The position numbers and the translations under genes were made by a program. The notes under the pieces were generated by a model. That model saw only the letters and a list, made by a program, of their open reading frames with translations. It was not told where the DNA came from and did not search any database. From contig NZ_CP075715.1 of NCBI RefSeq assembly GCF_024584805.1, positions 5,200,526 through 5,264,525 on the forward strand: a DNA stretch of 64,000 bases. The letters are read 5' to 3'. Origin of the DNA: Streptomyces sp. FIT100. Its GTDB lineage: Bacteria > Actinomycetota > Actinomycetes > Streptomycetales > Streptomycetaceae. Below are positions 54,025-62,276 of this stretch, piece after piece (the first letter of the stretch is position 1; each line of letters opens with the position of its first letter).

Positions 54025-54354
54025 GTCAGGTCCCCTCTGCGGCTCGGGCGATGCGATCGTGTCGAGGCCAGCATGGCGGAGATCGCGGAGGCCGGACATA
54101 CGCGCCGGTATGTGACCTGCGTCAAAGAATTGTGCTTCATGCGTATGAGCGCGGTGGCGAAGTATCGCAGGCGGATCGCCGAATTGAGTGGTTTTGCGAA
54201 AGCGCGTTGCGCAAGCGATGCCGACTGATGTTGGTCATCGGGTCCCGCCATGCGGGATAATGGCTGGGAAGCAATGTGTTCGATGCCGGTGACCTGTGCC
54301 CATCCGGTGGGCCCGTCGGCTGACGATGAGCTGGTTTCAGGAAGGGGAACGAGC
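54025..54354. other. Divergent intergenic region
   Basis: 330 bases between the enoyl-CoA hydratase-like gene and the DUF3117 gene. It is AT-richer than the surroundings and should contain promoters for both. I see no gene and no clear operator. Confidence 0.45.
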
Positions 54355-54522
54355 ATGGCGGCCATGAAGCCGCGGACGGGCGACGGCCCGCTCGAGGTGA
54401 CCAAGGAGGGGCGGGGCATCGTCATGCGCGTTCCGCTCGAAGGCGGCGGTCGGCTTGTCGTCGAGCTGACTCCGGACGAGGCCGACGCGCTCGGCGACGC
54501 CCTCAAGAAGGTCGTCGGCTGA
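54355..54522 (+). CDS. DUF3117 small conserved actinobacterial protein
   Basis: A 55-residue soluble protein (MAAMKPRTGDGPLEVTKEGR, then beta-rich MRVPLEGGGRLVVEL and a helical end DEADALGDALKKVVG). It matches the small protein conserved across actinobacteria as DUF3117 (Rv1211 in mycobacteria). Its function is unknown. ATG with AGGAAGGGG upstream; a strong hairpin follows. Confidence 0.9.
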   Translation: MAAMKPRTGDGPLEVTKEGRGIVMRVPLEGGGRLVVELTPDEADALGDALKKVVG

Positions 54523-54562
54523 CGCGACGAGCGTCGAGCGACACACCTTTCCGCTTTTGCGC

Positions 54563-54597
54563 ACCGCCCCGGCACGGCAGGACCGTGCCGGGGCGGT
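54563..54597 (+). terminator. Terminator of the DUF3117 gene
   Basis: ACCGCCCCGGCACGG pairs perfectly with its complement across a 5-base loop, 40 bases after the stop. Confidence 0.85.
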
Positions 54598-54637
54598 GGC
54601 GTGCCTGCGGCCGTTCTCCGGTCCCGCGTTCCCCGGA

Positions 54638-55303
54638 TCAGCCTCGGCGTACCGCGCACAGCAGGCCGTCGCCCACCGGCAGCAGTGACGGCAGCAGCCC
54701 CTGGCTCTCCCGCACCGCCCGCAGCAGCTCGCGCACCCGCAGCACCTCCGCGGGCTGGGCCGCCGAATCGACCGTGCGGCCGTCGAAGAAGACGCCCTCG
54801 AAGCAGACGAGCCCACCGGGCCGCAGCAGGCGCAACGATTCAGCGAGATAGTCCAGGGACTCCAGCCGGTCACCGTCGCAGAAGACGAGGTCGTACCCCC
54901 CGTCCGCGAGCCGGGGCAGTACGTCGAGGGCGCGCCCGGGGATGAAGCGCGCCCGGTTCCCCGCGAACCCGGCGGCGCGGAACGCCTGCCGTGCGAACTG
55001 CTGGCGCTCCGGCTCCGGGTCGACGGTCGTCAGCACGCCGTCGGGCCGCATGCCCTGCAGCAGATAGATCCCGGAGACACCCGTGCCGGTGCCGATCTCC
55101 GCCACCGCCTTGGCGTCCGCCGTCGCGGCCAGCAGTCGCAGCGCGGCGCCGGTTCCTGGCGACACCGAGGGCAGCGCTGCTTCCCGGGACCGCTCGCGGG
55201 CCCAGCGCAGTGCTTCGTCCTCGGCGACAAAGGCGTCGGCGAACGCCCAGCTCGTCTGCCGGTTGGCGGTAATGACGCTCTCCTGTCCCCGTAGTTGGCG
55301 CAA
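54638..55303 (-). CDS. SAM-dependent O-methyltransferase
   Basis: A protein of up to 221 residues of the class I O-methyltransferase type (catechol O-methyltransferase-like). The SAM motif is VAEIGTGTGVSGIYLL, followed by LTTVDPEPERQQFARQAF and the metal-binding Asp in YDLVFCDGD. It is divergent from sigE, as the homologous Rv1220c is from sigE in mycobacteria. The start is uncertain: TTG at 55303 is used, but AGGAG lies exactly six bases before an ATT codon at ITANRQTSW, where the conserved part begins. Confidence 0.85.
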   Translation of the reverse strand: MRQLRGQESVITANRQTSWAFADAFVAEDEALRWARERSREAALPSVSPGTGAALRLLAATADAKAVAEIGTGTGVSGIYLLQGMRPDGVLTTVDPEPERQQFARQAFRAAGFAGNRARFIPGRALDVLPRLADGGYDLVFCDGDRLESLDYLAESLRLLRPGGLVCFEGVFFDGRTVDSAAQPAEVLRVRELLRAVRESQGLLPSLLPVGDGLLCAVRRG

Positions 55304-55444
55304 CGGTGACTGTATCCGCTGCGACCGGGAACCCGCAGATGGGACCGGGCGTTATGGAGAGACGGGAAGGAATACGCGGGCGACCGCCGACTGTCCCCAA
55401 ATTCGCGTAAAGATTCTTATCCGGAGCTAACGGGCGAGGTGGCT

Positions 55445-56209
55445 ATGGTAGGGGCTCCACTGGACACCACCAGAGCCGACAGGGGAGGTGCGGCTGCGCC
55501 TGTGGACCGGAGGGGGGTGCTGAGGCGCCTCCTCGGGTCGGCGGGTGAGCCGAAATCCGTGACCGACACCGCTGACGCCCGTTCCAGCCAGGCCGACTCC
55601 GTACCCACCGCGACGTTCGCACCGGATGCGGAATCGCAGGCGTGGACCCCTCCCAGCTGGGAGGACATCGTCAGCACGCACAGCGCTCGCGTCTATCGCC
55701 TCGCGTACCGTCTGACCGGGAACCAGCACGATGCGGAGGACCTCACCCAGGAGGTCTTCGTCCGTGTCTTCCGCTCCCTGTCGACGTATACGCCGGGGAC
55801 GTTCGAGGGCTGGCTGCACCGCATCACGACCAACCTCTTCCTGGACATGGTCCGCCGCAAGCAGCGGATCCGTTTCGACGCGCTCGGCGACGACGCGGCC
55901 GAGCGGCTGCCCAGCCGTGAGCCGTCCCCGCAGCAGGTCTTCCACGACACGCACTTCGACGCCGATGTGCAGCAGGCGCTGGACACGCTCGCGCCCGAGT
56001 TCCGCGCGGCCGTCGTCCTCTGCGACATCGAGGGGCTGTCCTACGAGGAGATCGCCGCGACGCTCGGTGTGAAGCTCGGCACCGTCCGCAGTCGCATCCA
56101 CCGCGGCCGCTCCCACCTGCGCAAGGCCCTGCAGCACCGCTCTCCCGAGGCGCGTGCCGAGCAGCGCGCGCCGGCGGTGGCGGTGGCCGGGGAGGGCGGT
56201 CGCGCGTGA
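55445..56209 (+). CDS. sigE: ECF RNA polymerase sigma factor SigE
   Basis: A 254-residue group 4 sigma factor for envelope and oxidative stress. A long N-terminal extension (about 70 residues) precedes region 2 (VYRLAYRLTGNQHDAEDLTQEVFVRVF contains the core-binding DAEDLTQEVF motif), and region 4 contains LEGLSYEEIA-type DIEGLSYEEIAATLGVKLGT. The ATG at 55445 is two codons inside a possible GTG start at 55439. It overlaps the anti-sigma gene by GTGA. Order sigE-rseA-htrA-tatB is the conserved mycobacterial order. Confidence 0.92.
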   Translation: MVGAPLDTTRADRGGAAAPVDRRGVLRRLLGSAGEPKSVTDTADARSSQADSVPTATFAPDAESQAWTPPSWEDIVSTHSARVYRLAYRLTGNQHDAEDLTQEVFVRVFRSLSTYTPGTFEGWLHRITTNLFLDMVRRKQRIRFDALGDDAAERLPSREPSPQQVFHDTHFDADVQQALDTLAPEFRAAVVLCDIEGLSYEEIAATLGVKLGTVRSRIHRGRSHLRKALQHRSPEARAEQRAPAVAVAGEGGRA

Positions 56210-57072
56210 GCACCATCGGCCCGACCCCTGCTGAGCAGCACCTGGGGGACCGGCTCGCCGCCCTGATCGACGGCGAGCTGAAGCACGACGTGCGCGACCG
56301 GGTGCTCGCGCATCTGGCGACCTGTCCCAAATGCAAGGCCGAGGCCGACGCACAGCGCCGGCTGAAGAGCGTGTTCGCGGCGACCGCCCCGCCGCCGCCG
56401 TCCGAAGGGTTCCTCGCGCGCCTGCAGGGCTTGCCCGGCGGGCCGCCCGGAGGGCAGCCCGCCGCAGACGACGACAGCAGCAGCGGTCCCTTCGGCAGGG
56501 GAGGTCTGGGCCGAGGACGCTTCGGCGACGGCGTCTTCGGCATGACGGCGGAGGACTTCGGATACGTTCCGGCGCGGCACGGGCTGCCCGGCGGCGCTCC
56601 CGGGTCCGGGTTCCGCATCCATGACGTGGGACGGGCCGAGGCGGAGCGCTCGGTCTGGCGCGGACGCCGGTTCGCGCTCACGGCGGCGAGCGCCGTGTCC
56701 TTCGCCGCGATCGCGCTCGGCGGGACGCTTCCGCTCGCCGCGCCGGGCGATTCGGCCGCCCGCGGCGAGCAGCGGGGAAACAATGTCACGCCGATGCGGA
56801 GCACGACCCCCTCCGCCGTGTCGACTGGCGGAGACACCGGCCGCCGGCGTGGCGGTGCGGGCGGCGAGCAGGCCATGGGTGCGCTCCAGCAGCCGCTGGC
56901 GCAGACACAGCCGCCGGCCGCGCAGCCCTTCGCCGCGTCGAGCCTGCTCCCGGGCGTGCCATCGCCTCTGATACGGCCGACGGGCTCGGCGTTCCAGCTC
57001 GCGATCGCCTCCGGTCCTGCACCGACGGCCACGCCCCATCCGACCCGGCTCGCATCCCCGACGGGGCGCTGA
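56206..57072 (+). CDS. rseA: Zinc-binding anti-sigma factor of SigE (RseA type)
   Basis: A 288-residue protein with the ZAS motif H36-x3-C40-x2-C43 in LAHLATCPKCKAEA, the hallmark of redox-sensitive zinc anti-sigma factors. A hydrophobic segment (FALTAASAVSFAAIALGGTL) around residue 165 could anchor it in the membrane, unlike the soluble short members. The C-terminal part is Gly/Pro/Thr-rich. GTGA overlap with sigE supports a sigma/anti-sigma pair. Confidence 0.9.
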   Translation: MSTIGPTPAEQHLGDRLAALIDGELKHDVRDRVLAHLATCPKCKAEADAQRRLKSVFAATAPPPPSEGFLARLQGLPGGPPGGQPAADDDSSSGPFGRGGLGRGRFGDGVFGMTAEDFGYVPARHGLPGGAPGSGFRIHDVGRAEAERSVWRGRRFALTAASAVSFAAIALGGTLPLAAPGDSAARGEQRGNNVTPMRSTTPSAVSTGGDTGRRRGGAGGEQAMGALQQPLAQTQPPAAQPFAASSLLPGVPSPLIRPTGSAFQLAIASGPAPTATPHPTRLASPTGR

Positions 57073-57191
57073 CGCCAGGACGCCGGCGCGGGCGCCGGGC
57101 GACCGCACGGTAGGACGCCTCCCGCAAACCTGATTGAATCCAGGGAGGGGTGCCCGGCGGGGCGCGCAGACCGGCCAGTTGCGGGGAGAGC

Positions 57192-58886
57192 ATGGAGAAC
57201 GGGAAGCAGACGGGTCCCAAGTCGACGTGGTGGAGCCGGCCGCACCCCACGTCCCCGGACCCGGGGCCCGCCCCGGCCGCCCCGATGGATGTGGCACCCG
57301 ACGCGCCCGCCGTCCGGGACGACGAACCGTCCGAGTACACGCTGGCCGCACCGGCCCCCGCATCCCCCGGCACACCGTCCCCGGCCGAGACCGAGACCGA
57401 GACCGAGACACAGACCGAGACCGAGGCGGACGGCGGCGCCACGGCCCCGCACGGCGGCGGCGCACAGCCGCTCCACGAGCCCGACGAGTACCGGACTCCG
57501 CCCTACGGCGGTCCGGGGCCCTGGGCGCCCGCACCGCCCGTGCAGCGCCCCGTGGGCACACCGGCGCACGGGACCCCCGTACCGCCGCAGCCGCCCGCCG
57601 GCAACGGATCCGCCGCGCCCGCGCCCGTACCGGCGCCTGTATCGGCTCCCGTGCTGCCTCCCGCGCCCGCGCAGTGGACCCAGTACGACCCCTGGAGCGC
57701 CCCCGGCGCGGCGGCGGCCTTCCCCGGCGCGGCAACGGCACTGAGCCATCCCGGCGCACCGGCGAAGAAGAGGTCCCGGCGCGGGCTCGCCCTCACCGGC
57801 GCCCTGCTCCTCGCGCTCGTCACCGGCGTTCTCGGCGGCGGCATCGGCGCGTACCTGGAGCGCAACGGCGGCATCACCTCCCTGGAGCTTCCCCAGGCCG
57901 GCCCCGAGGCCGCGGGCCGCGCCCCCGACAGCGTCGCGGGCATCGCCGCCAGCGCCCTCCCCAGCGTCGTGACGCTCCATGTCAGCGGCACCACCGCGCA
58001 GGGCACGGGCACGGGCTTCGTCCTCGACCAGCAGGGCCACATCCTCACCAACAACCATGTCGTCGACCCGGCCGGCAGCTCCGGCGACATCACCGTCACC
58101 TTCAGCGGCGGCGAGACCGCCCGCGCGACCCTCGTCGGCAAGGACAGCGGCTACGACCTCGCCGTCGTCAAGGTCACCGGGGTCTCGAACCTCAAGCCGC
58201 TGCCCCTCGGCAACTCCGACAACGTCCAGGTCGGCGACCCGGTCGTGGCCATCGGCGCCCCCTTCGACCTGCAGAACACCGTCACCGCCGGAATCATCAG
58301 CGCCAAGGAGCGCCCCATCACCGCGGGCGGCGAGAAGGGCGACGGCAGCGACGTCAGCTATGTCGACGCGCTCCAGACCGACGCGCCGATAAACCCCGGC
58401 AACTCCGGCGGCCCGCTCGTCGACTCCAAGGCTCGTGTCATTGGCATCAACAGCGCCATCCGCGCCGCCGACACCGGCGCCGGCCCCGACGGGGGCGGCG
58501 GTCAGGCAGGCTCGATAGGTCTCGGCTTCGCGATCCCCATCAACCAGGGCAAGCGCGTCGCCGAGGAGCTGATCAACACGGGCAAGGCCACCCACCCGGT
58601 CATCGGCGTCAGTCTCGACATGAAGTACACGGGCGACGGTGCCCGGGTCGGCGAGAAGGGCCGGGACGACACGCCGTCCGTCACCGCGGGCGGCCCCGCC
58701 GCCAAGGCGGGCATCCGCTCCGGCGACGTCATCACCAAGGTCGACGGCCAGCGCGTGCACAGCGGCGAGGAGCTCATCGTCAAGATCCGCGCGCACCGGC
58801 CCGGCGACCGCCTGGAGCTGACTATCCTCCGCGGCGGCAAGGAGCAGACCAGGACGCTGACGCTCGGCTCGTCCAGCGGCACGTGA
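57192..58886 (+). CDS. htrA: HtrA/DegP-like membrane-anchored serine protease with PDZ domain
   Basis: A 564-residue quality-control protease. A Pro/Ala-rich, probably disordered cytosolic part (about 195 residues, with a Glu-Thr repeat TETETETQTETEAD) is followed by a membrane helix (LALTGALLLALVTGVLGGG), a trypsin-like domain with the triad His in ILTNNHVVD, Asp in GYDLAVVKV and Ser in NPGNSGGPL, and a C-terminal PDZ domain (AGIRSGDVITKVDGQRV). It acts outside the membrane on misfolded proteins and, in mycobacteria, belongs to the SigE regulon. ATG at 57192 after GGGGAGAG. Confidence 0.93.
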   Translation: MENGKQTGPKSTWWSRPHPTSPDPGPAPAAPMDVAPDAPAVRDDEPSEYTLAAPAPASPGTPSPAETETETETQTETEADGGATAPHGGGAQPLHEPDEYRTPPYGGPGPWAPAPPVQRPVGTPAHGTPVPPQPPAGNGSAAPAPVPAPVSAPVLPPAPAQWTQYDPWSAPGAAAAFPGAATALSHPGAPAKKRSRRGLALTGALLLALVTGVLGGGIGAYLERNGGITSLELPQAGPEAAGRAPDSVAGIAASALPSVVTLHVSGTTAQGTGTGFVLDQQGHILTNNHVVDPAGSSGDITVTFSGGETARATLVGKDSGYDLAVVKVTGVSNLKPLPLGNSDNVQVGDPVVAIGAPFDLQNTVTAGIISAKERPITAGGEKGDGSDVSYVDALQTDAPINPGNSGGPLVDSKARVIGINSAIRAADTGAGPDGGGGQAGSIGLGFAIPINQGKRVAEELINTGKATHPVIGVSLDMKYTGDGARVGEKGRDDTPSVTAGGPAAKAGIRSGDVITKVDGQRVHSGEELIVKIRAHRPGDRLELTILRGGKEQTRTLTLGSSSGT

Positions 58887-59020
58887 CGGACATCCTGAGG
58901 GAGCCTGAAGTGACCCCGGAGGTACCGTCCGGACAGATTCGGCGGGTACCGTGGAGCGGACCCTGACAACCATGACCAGCTTCCACGACGGCGGGCACGC
59001 GGAACACAAGGAGCAGCAAG

Positions 59021-59461
59021 GTGTTCAATGACATAGGCGCACTCGAGCTCGTGACGCTCGTGGTCCTTGCCGTGCTCGTTTTCGGCCCGGACAAGCTGCC
59101 GAAGGTCATCCAGGACGTCTCGCGCTTCGTCCGCAAGGTCAGGGAATTCTCCGACAACGCGAAGCACGACATCCGCAGCGAACTGGGCCCGGAATTCAAG
59201 GACTTCGAGTTCGAGGACCTCAACCCGAAGACCTTCATCCGCAAGCAGCTGTCGGAGAACGACGATCTCAAGGAGATCCGCAGCAGCTTCGACCTCAAGA
59301 AGGAAATGAACGAGGTCGCGGACGCGGTCAACGGCAAGGAGCCGACGCCCTCCGTGCCGGCGACCGTCAACGGCTCGCCCGGCAGCGGTCCTGATCTGCT
59401 GAAGAAGCGCGAAACCCCCGGTCAGGGCGAGCGTCCCCCGTTCGACGCGGACGCCACCTGA
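59021..59461 (+). CDS. tatB: Sec-independent protein translocase subunit TatB
   Basis: A 146-residue TatB protein: an N-terminal membrane helix (GALELVTLVVLAVLVFGPDKLP, with the conserved FGPDKLP hinge), an amphipathic helix (VIQDVSRFVRKVREFSDNA) and a long charged cytosolic tail. With TatA and TatC from elsewhere it exports folded proteins with twin-Arg signals. GTG start after AAGGAG. It lies after htrA as in mycobacteria. Confidence 0.93.
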   Translation: MFNDIGALELVTLVVLAVLVFGPDKLPKVIQDVSRFVRKVREFSDNAKHDIRSELGPEFKDFEFEDLNPKTFIRKQLSENDDLKEIRSSFDLKKEMNEVADAVNGKEPTPSVPATVNGSPGSGPDLLKKRETPGQGERPPFDADAT

Positions 59462-59645
59462 GCCGAGTTGCCCCGGTCGTCCTCGATGTTCCGGACGTCC
59501 CGATCCGGCCACACCTGACCACACCCGGGCGCCATCAATCCCAACGAGCCGGTGCGAGGTGGCTATCCTCCATCTGTCCGGAACGAGGCGCCCGCGGGGG
59601 GCGGGCCGTTGCCGGACCTGGAAGATCGAGGAGGCGGCCGGACAG

Positions 59646-60308
59646 ATGGAGACGACGAGTCGGGTAGGGGCGCAGAGCGCGGCCGGCACATCCGCTGCTG
59701 AGGAGGTGCCCGTAGCCCGGCGCAGGGTCGACGGCTATCTGCGGGCACAGTTCCCCTGGTACGGACTGGACGAGGCGTTCACCGGGCCGCGCTGGCTGAT
59801 GCAGGTCGGCACGGCCGCGGACGGCACGGTGCAGCACGGCTCGCTGGGCCATGGTGACGAGCCGTCGATAAAGTCCGACGCCGCCGGCACCGAGAAGGAA
59901 CGGTTCGCGGCCGTCGTGACGGTCGCCGCGAGCCCGGTGCGGCGCAGCGGGGACGGCACGGGGGTCCTGGAGGCCACGACAGTGTCCTCCGCGGCCTGGC
60001 TGGCCGGCTCGGGGCTGCTGGCGTACACCTGGCCCGCGCTGCTCGACCACTCGCTGCGCGACGACTGGCTGGACCAGCAGACCGAGACGGCGTTCGCGCT
60101 CGCGGACGACCTGGAAGGCGCGGCGTGGTCCGCGCTGTCGCTGCCCGTGGACGGGGTGCCGATGCCGTTCCACTACCGGGAGTCCGAGTTCGGCTGGGTG
60201 CTTGCGGGATCCGCGCAGAACGGCGTGCACATCGGCGCGTACGGGCGGGGAATGAGCGCGTACGGGCTGGGCTTCTCGATCGTGCGGGACCTGGCCCCGT
60301 ACGCCTAG
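59646..60308 (+). CDS. Conserved protein of unknown function downstream of tatB
   Basis: A 220-residue soluble protein of unknown function. It has no signal peptide or membrane helix, and contains RVDGYLRAQFPWYGLDEAFT near the N-terminus and a well-conserved-looking C-terminal end GMSAYGLGFSIVRDLAPY. The ATG at 59646 follows AGGAGG by 11 bases; upstream codons from 59559 are open but less convincing. I recognise no family. Confidence 0.72.
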   Translation: METTSRVGAQSAAGTSAAEEVPVARRRVDGYLRAQFPWYGLDEAFTGPRWLMQVGTAADGTVQHGSLGHGDEPSIKSDAAGTEKERFAAVVTVAASPVRRSGDGTGVLEATTVSSAAWLAGSGLLAYTWPALLDHSLRDDWLDQQTETAFALADDLEGAAWSALSLPVDGVPMPFHYRESEFGWVLAGSAQNGVHIGAYGRGMSAYGLGFSIVRDLAPYA

Positions 60309-60388
60309 GGCCTCTGCCTGGGGGCCGATGCCTGGGCCTACGCCGAAGGGGCACCGCCGATGCCGGCTGTGCCCCTTCGTGCCCCGTA

Positions 60389-60422
60389 GCGCCTGCTCAG
60401 AACTTGCGCCTGCTCAGAACTT
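60389..60422. repeat. 17-bp tandem duplication covering the mrp stop codon
   Basis: GCGCCTGCTCAGAACTT occurs twice in direct succession. On the minus strand each unit contains the end of Mrp (Lys-Phe-stop), so the true stop codon is in the second plus-strand copy and the other copy lies just downstream of it. Confidence 0.8.
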
Positions 60423-61547
60423 GTTCCTCGGCGTGATGCCCAGGCTCAGGCCCGCAAGGCCGCGCTGGCGGCCGCCGAGCTTGCCGGCGATGGAGCGGAG
60501 CGCCGCGCCCGCAGGCGAGTCCGGGTCGGTCAGGACGACCGGCCTGCCCTCGTCGCCGCCCTCGCGCAGCCGCACGTCGATCGGGATCTGGCCCAGCACC
60601 GGCACCGTGGCACCCGTCGTCCTGGTCAGGCCGTCGGCGACCAGCTGGCCGCCGCCCGTGCCGAAGACATCGACCATCTCGTCGCAGTGCGGGCACGGCA
60701 GGCCCGACATGTTCTCGACGACGCCGACGATCTTCTGGTGGGTCTGTACGGCGATGGAGCCGGCCCGCTCCGCGACCTCGGCCGCGGCCTGCTGCGGGGT
60801 GGTCACGACCAGGATCTCGGCGTTCGGCACCAGCTGGGCGACGGAGATCGCGATGTCACCGGTGCCCGGCGGCAGGTCGAGCAGCAGCACGTCCAGGTCG
60901 CCCCAGTAGACATCCGCGAGGAACTGCTGGAGCGCGCGGTGCAGCATCGGGCCGCGCCACACCACCGGGGCGTTGCCCGGGGTGAACATGCCGATCGAGA
61001 TGACCTTCACACCGTTCGCCGACGGCGGCATGATCATGTTCTCGACCTGGGTCGGACGGCCGTCCGCGCCCAGCATCCGCGGCACGCTGTGGCCGTAGAT
61101 GTCGGCGTCCACGACACCGACCTTCAGCCCGTCGGCGGCCATCGCGGCCGCCAGGTTCACGGTCACGGAGGACTTGCCGACACCGCCCTTGCCCGACGCC
61201 ACCGCGTACACCCGGGTGAGTGAGCCGGGCTTGGCGAAGGGCACCTCGCGCTCGGCGCCGCCGCCACGCAGTGAGGCCGCGAGCTCACGCCGCTGCTCGT
61301 CGCTCATCACGTCCAGTGCCACGTCGACACGGGTGACGCCCTCGACCCGGGAGACGGCTTCGGTCACGCGCTGGGTGATGGTCTCGCGCATCGGACAGCC
61401 GGAGACGGTGAGATAGACCGTGACGGCGACCGCGCCGTCGTCCCCGATCTCGACCGATTTGACCATGCCGAGATCGGTGATCGGCTTGTTGATCTCGGGG
61501 TCGTTCACCGTCGACAGCGCCTCGCGCACCGCGTCTTCCGTAGCCAT
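60414..61547 (-). CDS. mrp: Mrp/NBP35-family iron-sulfur cluster carrier ATPase
   Basis: A 377-residue P-loop ATPase. An N-terminal DUF59/MIP18-like domain (TVNDPEINKPITDLGMVKSV) precedes the ParA-type nucleotide-binding domain with the deviant Walker A motif GKGGVGKSS and the cluster-binding pair CPHC in MSGLPCPHCDE. It should carry and insert Fe-S clusters in the cytosol. The ATG at 61547 is chosen over codons upstream (MRRRTIVR). Rv1229c is the mycobacterial homologue in the same neighbourhood. Confidence 0.93.
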   Translation of the reverse strand: MATEDAVREALSTVNDPEINKPITDLGMVKSVEIGDDGAVAVTVYLTVSGCPMRETITQRVTEAVSRVEGVTRVDVALDVMSDEQRRELAASLRGGGAEREVPFAKPGSLTRVYAVASGKGGVGKSSVTVNLAAAMAADGLKVGVVDADIYGHSVPRMLGADGRPTQVENMIMPPSANGVKVISIGMFTPGNAPVVWRGPMLHRALQQFLADVYWGDLDVLLLDLPPGTGDIAISVAQLVPNAEILVVTTPQQAAAEVAERAGSIAVQTHQKIVGVVENMSGLPCPHCDEMVDVFGTGGGQLVADGLTRTTGATVPVLGQIPIDVRLREGGDEGRPVVLTDPDSPAGAALRSIAGKLGGRQRGLAGLSLGITPRNKF

Positions 61548-61610
61548 ACGGACGATGGTACGGCGCCTCATCCCGCCCCGGGGCCGTCCGGGGCCGTCCG
61601 GAGACGTCCG

Positions 61611-62276
61611 TCAGCGGTCGCCTTCGTCACGTCTCCTGGCCGCCTCCGGCGGGAATACGGCAGGACGGTCCGCCAGCTCCTTCAGCAGGTCCTCGAACTC
61701 CGAACGGATCCAGTCACGGGTCGCGACCTCGCCGAGCCCCATCCGCAGCGACGCGATCTCCCGGGTCAGGTACTCGGTGTCCGCGATGGACCGCGCGTTC
61801 TGCGCCCGGTCCTGCTCCAGGTTGACCCGGTCACGGTCGTCCTGGCGGTTCTGGGCCAGCAGGATCAGCGGGGCGGCGTAGGACGCCTGGAGCGACAGGG
61901 CCAGCGTCAGGAAGATGAACGGGTACTCGTCGAAGCGCAGCGGGGCCGGCGCGAAGATGTTCCACAGGACCCAGATGACGATCGTCAGGGTCATCCAGAC
62001 GAGGAACCGGCCCGTGCCCAGGAAGCGGGCGATCCGCTCGGAGAACCGCCCGAAGGCTTCGGGGTCGTAGTCGGGCAGGACCTTGCGCCTCGGCGCGCGC
62101 GGCTGGTCGAGCCGGATCCGCGGCGGGCCGCCCGTCAGCCGCTCCAGTTCCCGCTCCCGCTCACGCTCGCGTTCCTTCTCCCGCTCCCACTCGCGTTCGC
62201 GTTCCCGTTCCCGTTCGCGCTCCCTGCCCTCGCGGCCGCCCCCGCCGCGCTCCGAGAGGCCGTACTCACTGCCCAT
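61611..62276 (-). CDS. DUF1003 membrane protein with Arg-Glu repeat N-terminus
   Basis: A 221-residue protein of the DUF1003 type: two membrane helices (FLVWMTLTIVIWVLWNIF and YPFIFLTLALSLQASYAAPLILL) followed by the family motif AQNRQDDRDR. The N-terminal 45 residues are an almost pure Arg-Glu alternation (GREGREREREREREWEREKE and more), a charged helix of variable length. Its start overlaps the end of the MgtE_N/CBS gene by 11 bases, so the two form one unit. Function unknown. Confidence 0.88.
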   Translation of the reverse strand: MGSEYGLSERGGGGREGREREREREREREWEREKERERERERELERLTGGPPRIRLDQPRAPRRKVLPDYDPEAFGRFSERIARFLGTGRFLVWMTLTIVIWVLWNIFAPAPLRFDEYPFIFLTLALSLQASYAAPLILLAQNRQDDRDRVNLEQDRAQNARSIADTEYLTREIASLRMGLGEVATRDWIRSEFEDLLKELADRPAVFPPEAARRRDEGDR

